From Hydrogenophaga sp. SL48 (GTDB lineage Bacteria > Pseudomonadota > Gammaproteobacteria > Burkholderiales > Burkholderiaceae_C), in assembly GCF_021729865.1 (NCBI RefSeq), contig NZ_CP063400.1, positions 3,224,001-3,288,000 of the forward strand: a stretch of 64,000 nucleotides of DNA. The letters are read 5' to 3'. Numbering within the stretch: position 1 is the first letter of the stretch; the number at the start of each line of letters is the position of its first letter. The position numbers and the translations under genes are program-made. The notes below the pieces were generated by a model. That model had not been told where the DNA came from. It ran no database searches and saw only the letters and a list, made by a program, of their open reading frames with translations. Of this stretch, positions 46,513 to 53,733 are shown one piece after another.

Positions 46513-47064
46513 TCAGTCGAACAGCGACGGTTCGCCACCGGGCCGGTGGCCCTCGATGGCCAGCAGGCACCACTTGGTGATGGCCCCTCCGCTGGCCGAG
46601 AAGCCGCCGGGTTGGCCGCCCGCCGCCAGCACGCGGTGGCAGGGCACGACCGGTGCGAACGGGTTGGCGCCCATGGCCTGGCCGATGGCGCGGGCCAGGT
46701 TTTTGTCGCCCATCTCGGCGGCGAGTTCGCCGTAGGTCAGCACCTCGCCGGGCGGGATGGCGCGGGCGCGTTCGTACACGCGCTGCAGGAAGGGCGTGAG
46801 GCGGGACATGTCCAGCGGCAGGTGGCGCAGATCGGCCGGCCGCTCGCCGCGCAGGGCCGCTTTCAGCTCGGTGATGGCCGACTGCACCAGGGGCGGAGGG
46901 TCGGCCTCCGGCACCGGCTGGGGCAGGTTGCGCAGCAGCCGCTGCCGCGTGCCCTCGGGCGTGGGCTCGGGCAACTGCACCGCCGTGATGCCCGCCGGCC
47001 CCCAGGCCATGCCGCAGGTGCCGATGGCGGTGTCGAACAGCGTGTGGCCGCGGCCGCTGTTCAT
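46513..47064 (-). CDS. Methylated-DNA--protein-cysteine methyltransferase (Ogt type)
   Basis: 183-residue suicide repair enzyme that removes methyl groups from O6-methylguanine onto its own cysteine. The active site is Cys142 in VVPCHRVLAAGG. The helix-turn-helix region is PPGEVLTYGELAAEMGDKNLARAIGQAMGANPFAP. Single-domain, without the Ada N-terminal regulatory domain. The ATG at 47064 gives MNSGRGHTLFDTAIGTCGMAWG. It begins 8 bp after the stop of the SDR gene, so it is probably in the same transcript. Confidence 0.92.
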   Translation of the reverse strand: MNSGRGHTLFDTAIGTCGMAWGPAGITAVQLPEPTPEGTRQRLLRNLPQPVPEADPPPLVQSAITELKAALRGERPADLRHLPLDMSRLTPFLQRVYERARAIPPGEVLTYGELAAEMGDKNLARAIGQAMGANPFAPVVPCHRVLAAGGQPGGFSASGGAITKWCLLAIEGHRPGGEPSLFD

Positions 47065-47072
47065 GGCAGTGG

Positions 47073-47978
47073 TCAGCCCGCGCGCAGCGCCTGCCGCAAC
47101 GCCACGCCGATCTCGGGCCGCTCGGCGAACGGGTCGGGCGGGTTGCTGCCGGCCACGACGGCGTCGAAGCGCGACCGCGCGTTGCCCAGCGCCTTGGGGT
47201 GGCTGTAGATGTAGAAGCGGTCGGCGGCGATGGCGTCGAACACCATCTGCGCCACCTGCGCCGCGGTGACCTTGCCCGAACCCACCGCCTTGTCGGTCAT
47301 GGCCTGGCCGATCAGCTGGCTCTGCGTGGGCTGTTCGTCGGCCAGGCCGGCTGGCTTGTTGCGCTGGCTCTGGCCGATGCCGGTGGGCACGAAATACGGG
47401 CACAACACGCTGGCGCTGATCTGGTCGCTCACCAGCTTCAGGTCCTGGTAGAGCGTCTCGGTCAGGCTCACCACGGCGCTCTTGCTGACGTTGTAGACGC
47501 CCATGTTGGGCGGGGTCAGCAGGCCCGCCATGCTGGCGGTGTTGACGATGTGACCCTGGTAGGCGGGGTCGGCTTTCGCGGCGGCGAGCATCAGCGGCGT
47601 GAACAGGCGCACGCCGTGGATCACGCCCCACACGTTCACGCCCAGCACCCACTCCCAGTCCTTCACCGAGTTTTCCCAGACCAGGCCGCCCGAGCCCACG
47701 CCCGCGTTGTTGAACACGAAGTGCGGCGCGCCGAAACGCTGCACCACGTCGGCGGCGAGGGCCTCCATCTGCTCGGCGCTGGACACATCGACCTTGCGGG
47801 CCAGCACTGGCGCGCCGGCGGCTTCCATCTCGGCCTGCGCTGTGTCCAGCGCGTCCTGCTGCACGTCGACCAGCACGAGGTTCATGCCGAGCTTCGCGCC
47901 GATGCGGGCGCATTCGAGGCCGAAGCCCGAGCCCGCGCCGGTGAGCACCGCCGTCTTGCCTTTGAAATCTGAAATCAT
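47073..47978 (-). CDS. Short-chain dehydrogenase/reductase
   Basis: 301-residue NAD(P)-dependent oxidoreductase, long for a classical SDR. It has TGAGSGFG (residues 13-20), NNAG (90-93), Ser149 and the Tyr162-x3-Lys166 catalytic pair in YNVSKSAVV. The C-terminal 50 residues (YIYSHPKALGNARSRFDAVVAGSNPPDPF) resemble SDRs found in aromatic and lipid catabolic clusters. Asp38 after strand 2 (LVLVDVQ) suggests NAD rather than NADP. Substrate unknown. Confidence 0.9.
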   Translation of the reverse strand: MISDFKGKTAVLTGAGSGFGLECARIGAKLGMNLVLVDVQQDALDTAQAEMEAAGAPVLARKVDVSSAEQMEALAADVVQRFGAPHFVFNNAGVGSGGLVWENSVKDWEWVLGVNVWGVIHGVRLFTPLMLAAAKADPAYQGHIVNTASMAGLLTPPNMGVYNVSKSAVVSLTETLYQDLKLVSDQISASVLCPYFVPTGIGQSQRNKPAGLADEQPTQSQLIGQAMTDKAVGSGKVTAAQVAQMVFDAIAADRFYIYSHPKALGNARSRFDAVVAGSNPPDPFAERPEIGVALRQALRAG

Positions 47979-48006
47979 GGTGTTGTCTCCTGGGTGTTGA
48001 GTCGGC

Positions 48007-48498
48007 TCAGCGCCGGATCATTTCTATGTGGGGGATGCCGTCTTCGATGTAGGGCTTGTCGTCCGACACGAAGCCGTGGCGGTTGTAGAAGGCTTCCAGA
48101 TGCGCCTGCGCGCCGATGCGGATGGGCTGCTCGCCCCACAGCGCGATCAGCTGGCGCACCGACTCGGCCATGAGCGTGTGGCCGATGCCGCCACCGCGCG
48201 CGGAGGGCGCGGTGACCACGCGGCCAATGCTGGCTTCAGCAAAGTCCACGCCGGGCGGCACCAGGCGGGTGCTGGCGTGCAGGTGGACCACACCGTCTGG
48301 ACCGACCACCTCGCCCAGCAGATGCAGGCACTGCGCATCCCGCCCGTCCAGATCAAGGAACACGCAGGCCTGTTCCACCACGAACACCTCGGAGCGAAGG
48401 CGCAGCAAGCGGTACAGGGTGTCGGCCGACAGGGCGGCAAACGGCAGGCAGCGCCACTGCAGGGCAGCGCTGCGGGAGGGCACGGTCTGGCCGCTCAA
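48007..48498 (-). CDS. GNAT acetyltransferase, ElaA family
   Basis: 163 residues with the ElaA-type GNAT fold: LYRLLRLRSEVFVVEQACVFLDLDGRDAQCLHLLGE, then the acetyl-CoA loop region SIGRVVTAPSARGGGIGHTLMAESVRQL and AQAHLEAFYNRHGFVSDDKPYIEDGIPHIEM. The start is taken as TTG at 48498, whose TTGA overlaps the stop of the GST gene by 4 nt. A GTG at 48483 is an alternative that would shorten the protein by five residues. The acceptor is unknown. Confidence 0.87.
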   Translation of the reverse strand: MSGQTVPSRSAALQWRCLPFAALSADTLYRLLRLRSEVFVVEQACVFLDLDGRDAQCLHLLGEVVGPDGVVHLHASTRLVPPGVDFAEASIGRVVTAPSARGGGIGHTLMAESVRQLIALWGEQPIRIGAQAHLEAFYNRHGFVSDDKPYIEDGIPHIEMIRR

Positions 48499-49502
48499 GC
48501 GCGCACTTCCTTCAGCACGTAGCCGATGCGCGGGAAGTGCACGTGCACCCGGCCCGCGCGCTCGTCGGTGCGCTCCAGCGTGTAGTGCGTGCGGGTCGCG
48601 GCGAGCAGGGTGCCTTCGGTGGTCTCGGGGCCGAAGCTCTCGGCGGCCACGGTCACGCGGCTGCCCAGCGGAATGCCGTGGTCGTCCTGGAAGGCCTCGT
48701 CGGCCAGCGGCGCGGGCTCGGCCGCTGCGGCCACCGCGATGGCTTCGGTGGACGTGAACTTCGCCGGCTGGCCATGGCCCAGCGCGGCCATGCGGTCCAT
48801 CCAGGCGAGCACGCCGGGCGTGGCGTCCAGGATGCCGGCCATGGCCGGATTCACCACGCGGGTGAACCACAGCGGGTGGTAGGCCGCGAAGTCGGCGATG
48901 CAGGGCGTGTCGCCGAACAGGAAGGGCTGCTCGTGCAGCATGTGGGCGAGCCGGCGCAGGTAGCTGCGGTAGGCCGACGCGGCATCGCCCGCGCGCAGGC
49001 CGGTCATGCCGTTGCGCATGGCGCTGCGGTCGGCCGCGAAGGCCTGGCCCACTTCGGGCGGCTGGCTGCCGAACATCGCGGCCGCGCCCTTGGGGCTGAG
49101 CGTGTGGCCCATGGCGGCCCAGAACAGCGCGCTGTCGGCCCACTGCGCCACGATGCGAGTGACCCCCTTGAGGTGTTCGGGGAACAGCACGGGAACCTCG
49201 CCCCCAACCCTGGCTTCGCCAGGCCCCCCGAGGGGGTGCTGCCGTTCTTGGGGCGGCCCGGCGAACGGCGGCTTGAGGTGCTCCAGCACCGTGGCGATCA
49301 GGGCCGTGTCGCAGTAGATGTCGGCACCGATCTGCAGCAGCGGCGTGCGGCGGTAGCCGCCGGTGAGCGCCACCACGTCGGGCTTGGGCATCACGCTGGG
49401 GATGAACACGCTCTTCCAGGCCAGGCCCTTGAAGCCGAGCATGAGCCGCGCCTTCTCGGCGAAGGGCGACATGGGGTAGTGGTGCAGGATCAGGTCGGGC
49501 AT
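48495..49502 (-). CDS. Glutathione S-transferase-family protein carrying a repeat-derived insertion
   Basis: 335 residues. The N-terminal thioredoxin-like GST domain (LILHHYPMSPFAEKARLMLGFKGLAWKSV...GGYRRTPLLQIGADIYCDTALIATVLEHL) is followed by a GST C-terminal helical domain (AYRSYLRRLAHMLHEQPFLFGDTPCIADFAAYHPLWF). An extra C-terminal region of about 100 residues completes it. Residues 80-102 (FAGPPQERQHPLGGPGEARVG...) are encoded by the interspersed repeat at 49201-49263 and lie in the linker between the two domains. The frame stays open, so a protein is still made. The ATG at 49502 is followed by MPDLILHHYP. Confidence 0.87.
   Translation of the reverse strand: MPDLILHHYPMSPFAEKARLMLGFKGLAWKSVFIPSVMPKPDVVALTGGYRRTPLLQIGADIYCDTALIATVLEHLKPPFAGPPQERQHPLGGPGEARVGGEVPVLFPEHLKGVTRIVAQWADSALFWAAMGHTLSPKGAAAMFGSQPPEVGQAFAADRSAMRNGMTGLRAGDAASAYRSYLRRLAHMLHEQPFLFGDTPCIADFAAYHPLWFTRVVNPAMAGILDATPGVLAWMDRMAALGHGQPAKFTSTEAIAVAAAAEPAPLADEAFQDDHGIPLGSRVTVAAESFGPETTEGTLLAATRTHYTLERTDERAGRVHVHFPRIGYVLKEVRA
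49201..49263 (+). repeat. Interspersed GC-rich repeat, copy R2 (inside the GST gene)
   Basis: CCCCCAACCCTGG..., CCCCCCGAGGGGG, then CTTGGGGCGGCCCGGCG. The core is the same as R1 and R3, with a shorter variable part. It reads through as protein on the opposite strand in the GST gene. Confidence 0.65.
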
Positions 49503-49520
49503 GGGTGTCTCCAAAGTATC

Positions 49521-49591
49521 CGTTCGGGCTGAGCTTGTCGAAGCCTCACTTCGCTGGATGGGTGAGCCCTTCGACAAGCTCAGGGCGAACG
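49521..49591. repeat. Long imperfect palindrome (REP-like) between GST and AidB-like genes
   Basis: CGTTCGGGCTGAGCTTGTCG (49521-49540) continues AAG and is mirrored by CTTCGACAAGCTCAGGGCG at 49569-49587 and AACG. Perfect arms of at least 13 bp (GAGCTTGTCGAAG) surround a loop of about 25 bp. This TTCGACAAGCTCAG palindrome is a widespread dispersed repeat in proteobacteria. It may end or attenuate transcription of the AidB-like gene. Confidence 0.6.
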
Positions 49592-49604
49592 GGTATTTGC
49601 TGGT

Positions 49605-51314
49605 TCATGTGGGCATCGCCCGCTGAATGATGGCATCGAAATCGACGCTGGAACCCAGCGATCCGAAGCTGTGGCCCCAGTGGCCGGCCAGGCGCGAATC
49701 GCAGAAGGCGCCGAACACAGCGGCGGGCGCGGTCTGCGCCAGCAGCGCGGCCTGCACGGCGAGCGCCACGTCCTGCGCCAGGCGGCGGGCCTCCATCTCG
49801 GTGGCCATCTGTTCCACGCGGGTGGGCAGGCTGGCGGCGAGGTGGTCCAGCGCCGCGTGCATGCCTTTCGCGGGCGCGAGTTCGTGCGCGAGTGCGGCGG
49901 CGGCATCGGCTTTGCGCAGCGCGCGCAGCAGGTCCAGCGCCATGATGTTGCCGGCGCCTTCCCAGATCGAGTTCACCGGCATCTCGCGATAGATGCGCGC
50001 CATGACGCCCTCGCCGCCCTCTTCCACATAGCCGTTGCCGCCCAGACACTCCATGGCCTCCTGCGCGAAGTGGCTGCCGCGCTTGCAGATCCAGAACTTG
50101 GCCACCGGCGTGAGCAGCCGCTGCATGGCGCGCTCGTGTTCATCCCCCGGTCGGTCGAAACTGCGCGCGAGGCGCAGCGCCAGAGCGGTGGACGCTTCAG
50201 ATTCGAGCGCGAGATCGGCCAGCACGTTCTTCATCAGCGGCTGGTCAATCAGCTTCTTGCCGAAGGCCTTGCGCTGGCTCGTGTGGTTGAGCGCGATGGA
50301 GAGCGCCTGGCGCATCAGGCCGCTGGTGCCCAGCGCACAATCCAGCCGCGTCATCGTGCCCATGGCCAGGATCTGCGGCACGCCCCGGCCCTCTTCGCCC
50401 ACGAGCCAGGCGGTGGCGCCGGCGAACTCGACCTCGGAACTCGCGTTGGCCTTGTTTCCCAGCTTGTCTTTCAGGCGCTGGATAAAGAGCTGGTTCATCG
50501 ACCCGTCGGGCAGCACACGCGGCAGGAACAGGCAGGACAGGCCGGAGGGCGTTTGCGCCAGGATCAGGAAGGCGTCGCACATGGGCGCCGAGAAAAACCA
50601 CTTGTGGCCGGTGACGCTGAAGCGCTGGCCCCAGTGGTCTGCCCCATCGGGCACGGCCTGCGTGGTGTTGGCGCGCACGTCCGAGCCGCCCTGCTTCTCC
50701 GTCATGCCCATGCCCATGGTCACGCCGGCCTTGTCTTTCCACAGCTTCAGCGTCGGGTCGTAGGCGCGGCTGGTGAGCTGCGGCGCCCAGTCGCGGTAGA
50801 TGGCCGGGTTGTCCTTGAGCGCGGGCGTGACCGCGTAGCTCATGGAGATGGGGCAGAGCATGGACGGCTCCAGCTCGGTGAAGAGCATGAAGCCGGCGGC
50901 ACGAAGGGTGTGTGCCCCCACGCTCCCCACGTTGTGTGGTTCGCTGCCCCCCAAGGGGGCTGCCGCGCCTTGGGGCGGCCCGGCGTCGCGGCGGGCTTGC
51001 GCCCAAGGCGTGCCATGCAAACCCGCGGCCGTCGCCGCCGACATCAGTGCGTGGTAGCTCGGGTGGAACTCCACCTGATCGATGCGGTGGCCGAAGCGGC
51101 TGTGGCTCTTGAGCTGCGGCATGAACACGTTGGCCAGCCGCGCGTGCTGCTGCATCTCCGCGCTGCCCACCGTGGCGCCGAGCGCCTGCAGGTGCGACGA
51201 ATTCAGCGCAGGCGCGTTGAACTTCAGCGCATCCTGCATCGCCTGGTTGCCATCAAACAGGTTGTAGTCCACCAGCGGCTCCACCTGGTTGAACACTTCA
51301 TGGGTGGCACTCAT
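49605..51314 (-). CDS. AidB-type acyl-CoA dehydrogenase-family protein with repeat-derived insertion
   Basis: 569 residues, AidB/isovaleryl-CoA dehydrogenase-like. Marks: YNLFDGNQAMQDALKF near the start, FMLFTELEPSMLCPISMSYAVTPAL, GMTEKQGGSDVRANTT (flavin-binding region), GHKWFFSAPMCDAFLILAQT, and LTPVAKFWICKRGSHFAQEAMECLGGNGYVEE with IWEGAGNIMALDLLRAL. AidB proteins bind FAD and DNA; others oxidise acyl-CoAs. Residues about 106-133 (QARRDAGPPQGAAAPLGGSEP...) are encoded by interspersed repeat R3 and interrupt the family sequence between GLHGTPWA and AHTLRAAGFM. The frame is kept. GAGGAG lies 7 nt before the ATG. Confidence 0.9.
   Translation of the reverse strand: MSATHEVFNQVEPLVDYNLFDGNQAMQDALKFNAPALNSSHLQALGATVGSAEMQQHARLANVFMPQLKSHSRFGHRIDQVEFHPSYHALMSAATAAGLHGTPWAQARRDAGPPQGAAAPLGGSEPHNVGSVGAHTLRAAGFMLFTELEPSMLCPISMSYAVTPALKDNPAIYRDWAPQLTSRAYDPTLKLWKDKAGVTMGMGMTEKQGGSDVRANTTQAVPDGADHWGQRFSVTGHKWFFSAPMCDAFLILAQTPSGLSCLFLPRVLPDGSMNQLFIQRLKDKLGNKANASSEVEFAGATAWLVGEEGRGVPQILAMGTMTRLDCALGTSGLMRQALSIALNHTSQRKAFGKKLIDQPLMKNVLADLALESEASTALALRLARSFDRPGDEHERAMQRLLTPVAKFWICKRGSHFAQEAMECLGGNGYVEEGGEGVMARIYREMPVNSIWEGAGNIMALDLLRALRKADAAAALAHELAPAKGMHAALDHLAASLPTRVEQMATEMEARRLAQDVALAVQAALLAQTAPAAVFGAFCDSRLAGHWGHSFGSLGSSVDFDAIIQRAMPT
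50914..50985 (+). repeat. Interspersed GC-rich repeat, copy R3 (inside the AidB-like gene)
   Basis: CCCCCACGCTCCCC, a variable stretch, TTCGCTGCCCCCCAAGGGGG, then CCTTGGGGCGGCCCGGCG. It aligns over its whole length with the reverse complement of R1 (45188-45260). It lies in frame inside an acyl-CoA dehydrogenase gene. Confidence 0.75.
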
Positions 51315-51369
51315 GAAAACTCCTCAAACAGAAGCGGTGTCTTCAACCCAGGCCACCGCGGAACCGGCT

Positions 51370-51427
51370 CCGCCGGGCCGCCAGTGGCGCCCCCTGGGGG
51401 GTGACGCCGCAGGCGGCGCGGGGGGGT
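51370..51427 (-). repeat. Interspersed GC-rich repeat, copy R4 (intergenic)
   Basis: On the minus strand: GACCCCCCCGCGCC..., CACCCCCCAGGGGGCG, then GGCGGCCCGGCGGAGCC. It is a shorter, more diverged copy of the family, lying between the AidB-like and CurA-type genes and able to fold into a stem. Confidence 0.55.
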
Positions 51428-52440
51428 CAAATTTTCACCAGCTGCTTGCCAAAGTTCTTGCCCTTGAGCAAACCCAGGAAAGCCTCGGGCGCGTTCTCGA
51501 GGCCTTGCGCCACCGTCTCGCGCGGTCGCAGCTTGCCCTGCGCCACCAGCGTGCCCAGCTCGGTCAGCGCCTCGGGCCAGACCTCCATGTGCTCGCTGAC
51601 GATGAAGCCTTCGATCTTCAGGCGGTTCACCAGGATCAGCGCCGGGTTGGCCAGCGGCAGCGGAGCCCCGTCGTAGCCGGCGATCATCCCGCAGACAGCG
51701 ATGCGGCCGAAGGCGTTCATGCGCAGCAGCACCGCGTCGAGGATCATGCCGCCGACGTTTTCGAAGTAGCCGTCGATGCCGTTCGGGCAGGCTTCCTTGA
51801 GCGCCTTGGCCAGTGAGTACATGTCCTTGTGCAACTTGTAGTCGATGCAGGCGTCGAAGCCCAGCTCTTCGACCGCGTACTTGCATTTGTCCGGCCCACC
51901 GGCGATGCCCACCGCGCGGCAGCCACGGGCCTTGGCCAGGGCCCCGTAGGCACTGCCCACCGCGCCGGTGGCGGCGCTGATGACCACGGTGTCGCCGGCC
52001 TTGGGGTTGATGATCTTCACCAGGCCGTACCACGCGGTCACGCCCGGCATGCCGACCGCGCCGAGGTAGTAGGACAGCGGCACGTGCGTGGTGTCCACCT
52101 TGCGCAGCGCGCCGGGCTGGTTCGCATCAACCACGCTGTATTGCTGCCAGCCGCCCATGCCGACCACCTGATCGCCGGCCTTGAATTTGGGGTGCAGCGA
52201 TTCGACCACCTCGCCCACGGTGCCGCCGATCATGACCTCGCCCAGCGGCTGCGACGCGGCGTAGCTCTTGCTGTCGTTCATGCGGCCGCGCATGTACGGG
52301 TCCAGGCTCAGGTAGTGGTGTTTCACGAGCACCTGGCCGTCGGCGAGGGCTGGCGTCTCGGTGGTGACGAGCTTGAAGTTGTCGACAGTGGCTTCGCCTT
52401 GCGGGCGGTTGTCGAGCAGGATCTGTTGGTTGGCGGGCAT
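51427..52440 (-). CDS. CurA-type NADP-dependent oxidoreductase (MDR superfamily)
   Basis: 337-residue zinc-free medium-chain reductase of the curcumin/leukotriene-B4 double-bond reductase type, reducing alpha,beta-unsaturated carbonyls with NADPH. Marks: YLSLDPYMRGRMND, IGGTVGEVVES, GVTAWYGLVKI, VISAATGAVGSAYGALAKARGCRAVGIAGGPDKC (nucleotide-binding AATGAVG) and GYFENVGGMILDAVL. In this operon it may deal with enoyl intermediates. Substrate inferred only by family. Confidence 0.92.
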   Translation of the reverse strand: MPANQQILLDNRPQGEATVDNFKLVTTETPALADGQVLVKHHYLSLDPYMRGRMNDSKSYAASQPLGEVMIGGTVGEVVESLHPKFKAGDQVVGMGGWQQYSVVDANQPGALRKVDTTHVPLSYYLGAVGMPGVTAWYGLVKIINPKAGDTVVISAATGAVGSAYGALAKARGCRAVGIAGGPDKCKYAVEELGFDACIDYKLHKDMYSLAKALKEACPNGIDGYFENVGGMILDAVLLRMNAFGRIAVCGMIAGYDGAPLPLANPALILVNRLKIEGFIVSEHMEVWPEALTELGTLVAQGKLRPRETVAQGLENAPEAFLGLLKGKNFGKQLVKI

Positions 52441-52473
52441 GTGGTTTCTCCGGGGTGGGTGACGACCGGCAGG

Positions 52474-52899
52474 TCAGTCGGTCTTCAGGGTATTGAGGGC
52501 GTTGGTGGACTTGCCCACCGGCAGGCGCGGCACGAACTTGAAGGTGCCGGTGGCGTGGGCGCAGAGCTTGCCGGCGGCATCAAAGATGCTGCCTTCGGTG
52601 AAGGCCATGGTGGCGGTGCGGTGCAGCAGCTTGCCCTTGGCCAGCAGCGGCCCCTTGGCCGCGCGCAGGAAGCTGGTCTTCATCTCGATGGTGACGCAGC
52701 CCATGGCCGGCTCCACCGAACGCGCGGCGTGCGCCATGACCACGTCGAGCAGGGTCATGCTGGCGCCGCCGTGCACCACGTTGAACGAGTTTTCATGCTC
52801 GTGTTTCGGCGCGAAAGCGATCTCCGACTCGCCGCCTTCGAACTTCTGCAGCTCGAAGCCAAGCAACTCGACAAAAGGAATGTGAACCGAGAACTCCAC
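52474..52899 (-). CDS. PaaI-type hotdog thioesterase
   Basis: 141 residues with one hotdog fold: FVELLGFELQKFEGGESEIAFAPKHEHENSFNVVHGGASMTLLDVVMAHAARS. The VVHGG(A/V)SMTLLD motif is the acyl-CoA thioesterase signature (Asn/His-Gly-Gly helix cap, then Asp). The start is a GTG at 52899 placed directly after the TGA of the SDR gene, with AGGAGG just upstream, so translation is coupled. It probably releases CoA from an acyl-CoA in the neighbouring pathway. Confidence 0.88.
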   Translation of the reverse strand: MEFSVHIPFVELLGFELQKFEGGESEIAFAPKHEHENSFNVVHGGASMTLLDVVMAHAARSVEPAMGCVTIEMKTSFLRAAKGPLLAKGKLLHRTATMAFTEGSIFDAAGKLCAHATGTFKFVPRLPVGKSTNALNTLKTD

Positions 52900-53691
52900 T
52901 CAACCTCCTGTGATGACCGATACGCCACCGTCCACCGCCAACCATTGCCCCGTGATGTGTTTGCCCGCGTCCGACGCGTACAGCACGGTCAGGCCCTTCA
53001 GGTCTTCGTCGTCGCCCAGGCGGCGAAGCGGGGCGTGCGACGCCAGCTTCTCTTCACCCATGGCCTTCAGGGTGCCCTGCGTCATCTTGCTCGGGAAGAA
53101 GCCCGGGCAGATGGCGTTGACGCGGATGCCGTGTTCGCCCCACTCGGCGGCCAGTGCACGGGTGAAGTTGATGACCGCACCCTTGGAGGTGTTGTAGGCA
53201 ATCGTCTTCATGCCCGAGGGGTTGCCGCCCAGGCCCGCGATGCTGGCGGTGTTGATGATGCTGCCACTGCGGCGCGGGATCATGCTCGCCTTGGCGATCA
53301 GCTGGCTCAGCAGGAAGTAGCTGCGCACGTTGAGGTTCATCACCTTGTCCCAGGCTTCGAGCGGGTGATCTTCGGCCGGTGCGCCCCAGGCGGCGCCGGC
53401 GTTGTTGATCAGGATGTCCACCTCGCCCACGCGCTGCAGGGTTTCGCTGGTGAGGCGGCGGATGTCTTCTTCGAGCGAGCAGTCTGCGGCGATCCAGCGC
53501 GCGTCGATGCCGGCGGCCTGCAACTCGGCGGTGGCCTCCTCCAGATCCGAGGCCTTGCGCGAGCTGATCACCACGCGGGCACCGGCTTCGCCCAGCGCAT
53601 GGGCCATCTGCAGGCCCAGGCCACGCGAGCCGCCGGTGATGAGGGCGGTCTTGCCCTTGAGGTCGAAGAGTTGGGTGACGGTTCGGGTCAT
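52900..53691 (-). CDS. Short-chain dehydrogenase (3-oxoacyl reductase-like)
   Basis: 263-residue classical SDR. TGGSRGLGL (residues 19-27), NNAG (96-99), Ser150, and Tyr166-x3-Lys170 in YNTSKGAVINFTRALAAEWGEHGIRVNAICPGFFPSKM. The Arg-based RKASD after strand 2 points to NADP. RhlG- or FabG-like proteins of this type often sit with acyl-CoA dehydrogenases. It lies between an acyl-CoA dehydrogenase and a coupled thioesterase gene. Confidence 0.92.
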   Translation of the reverse strand: MTRTVTQLFDLKGKTALITGGSRGLGLQMAHALGEAGARVVISSRKASDLEEATAELQAAGIDARWIAADCSLEEDIRRLTSETLQRVGEVDILINNAGAAWGAPAEDHPLEAWDKVMNLNVRSYFLLSQLIAKASMIPRRSGSIINTASIAGLGGNPSGMKTIAYNTSKGAVINFTRALAAEWGEHGIRVNAICPGFFPSKMTQGTLKAMGEEKLASHAPLRRLGDDEDLKGLTVLYASDAGKHITGQWLAVDGGVSVITGG

Positions 53692-53733
53692 GGGTTGTCT
53701 CCTGAGATGGATGGAATGGGTGGGATGGGGGAA

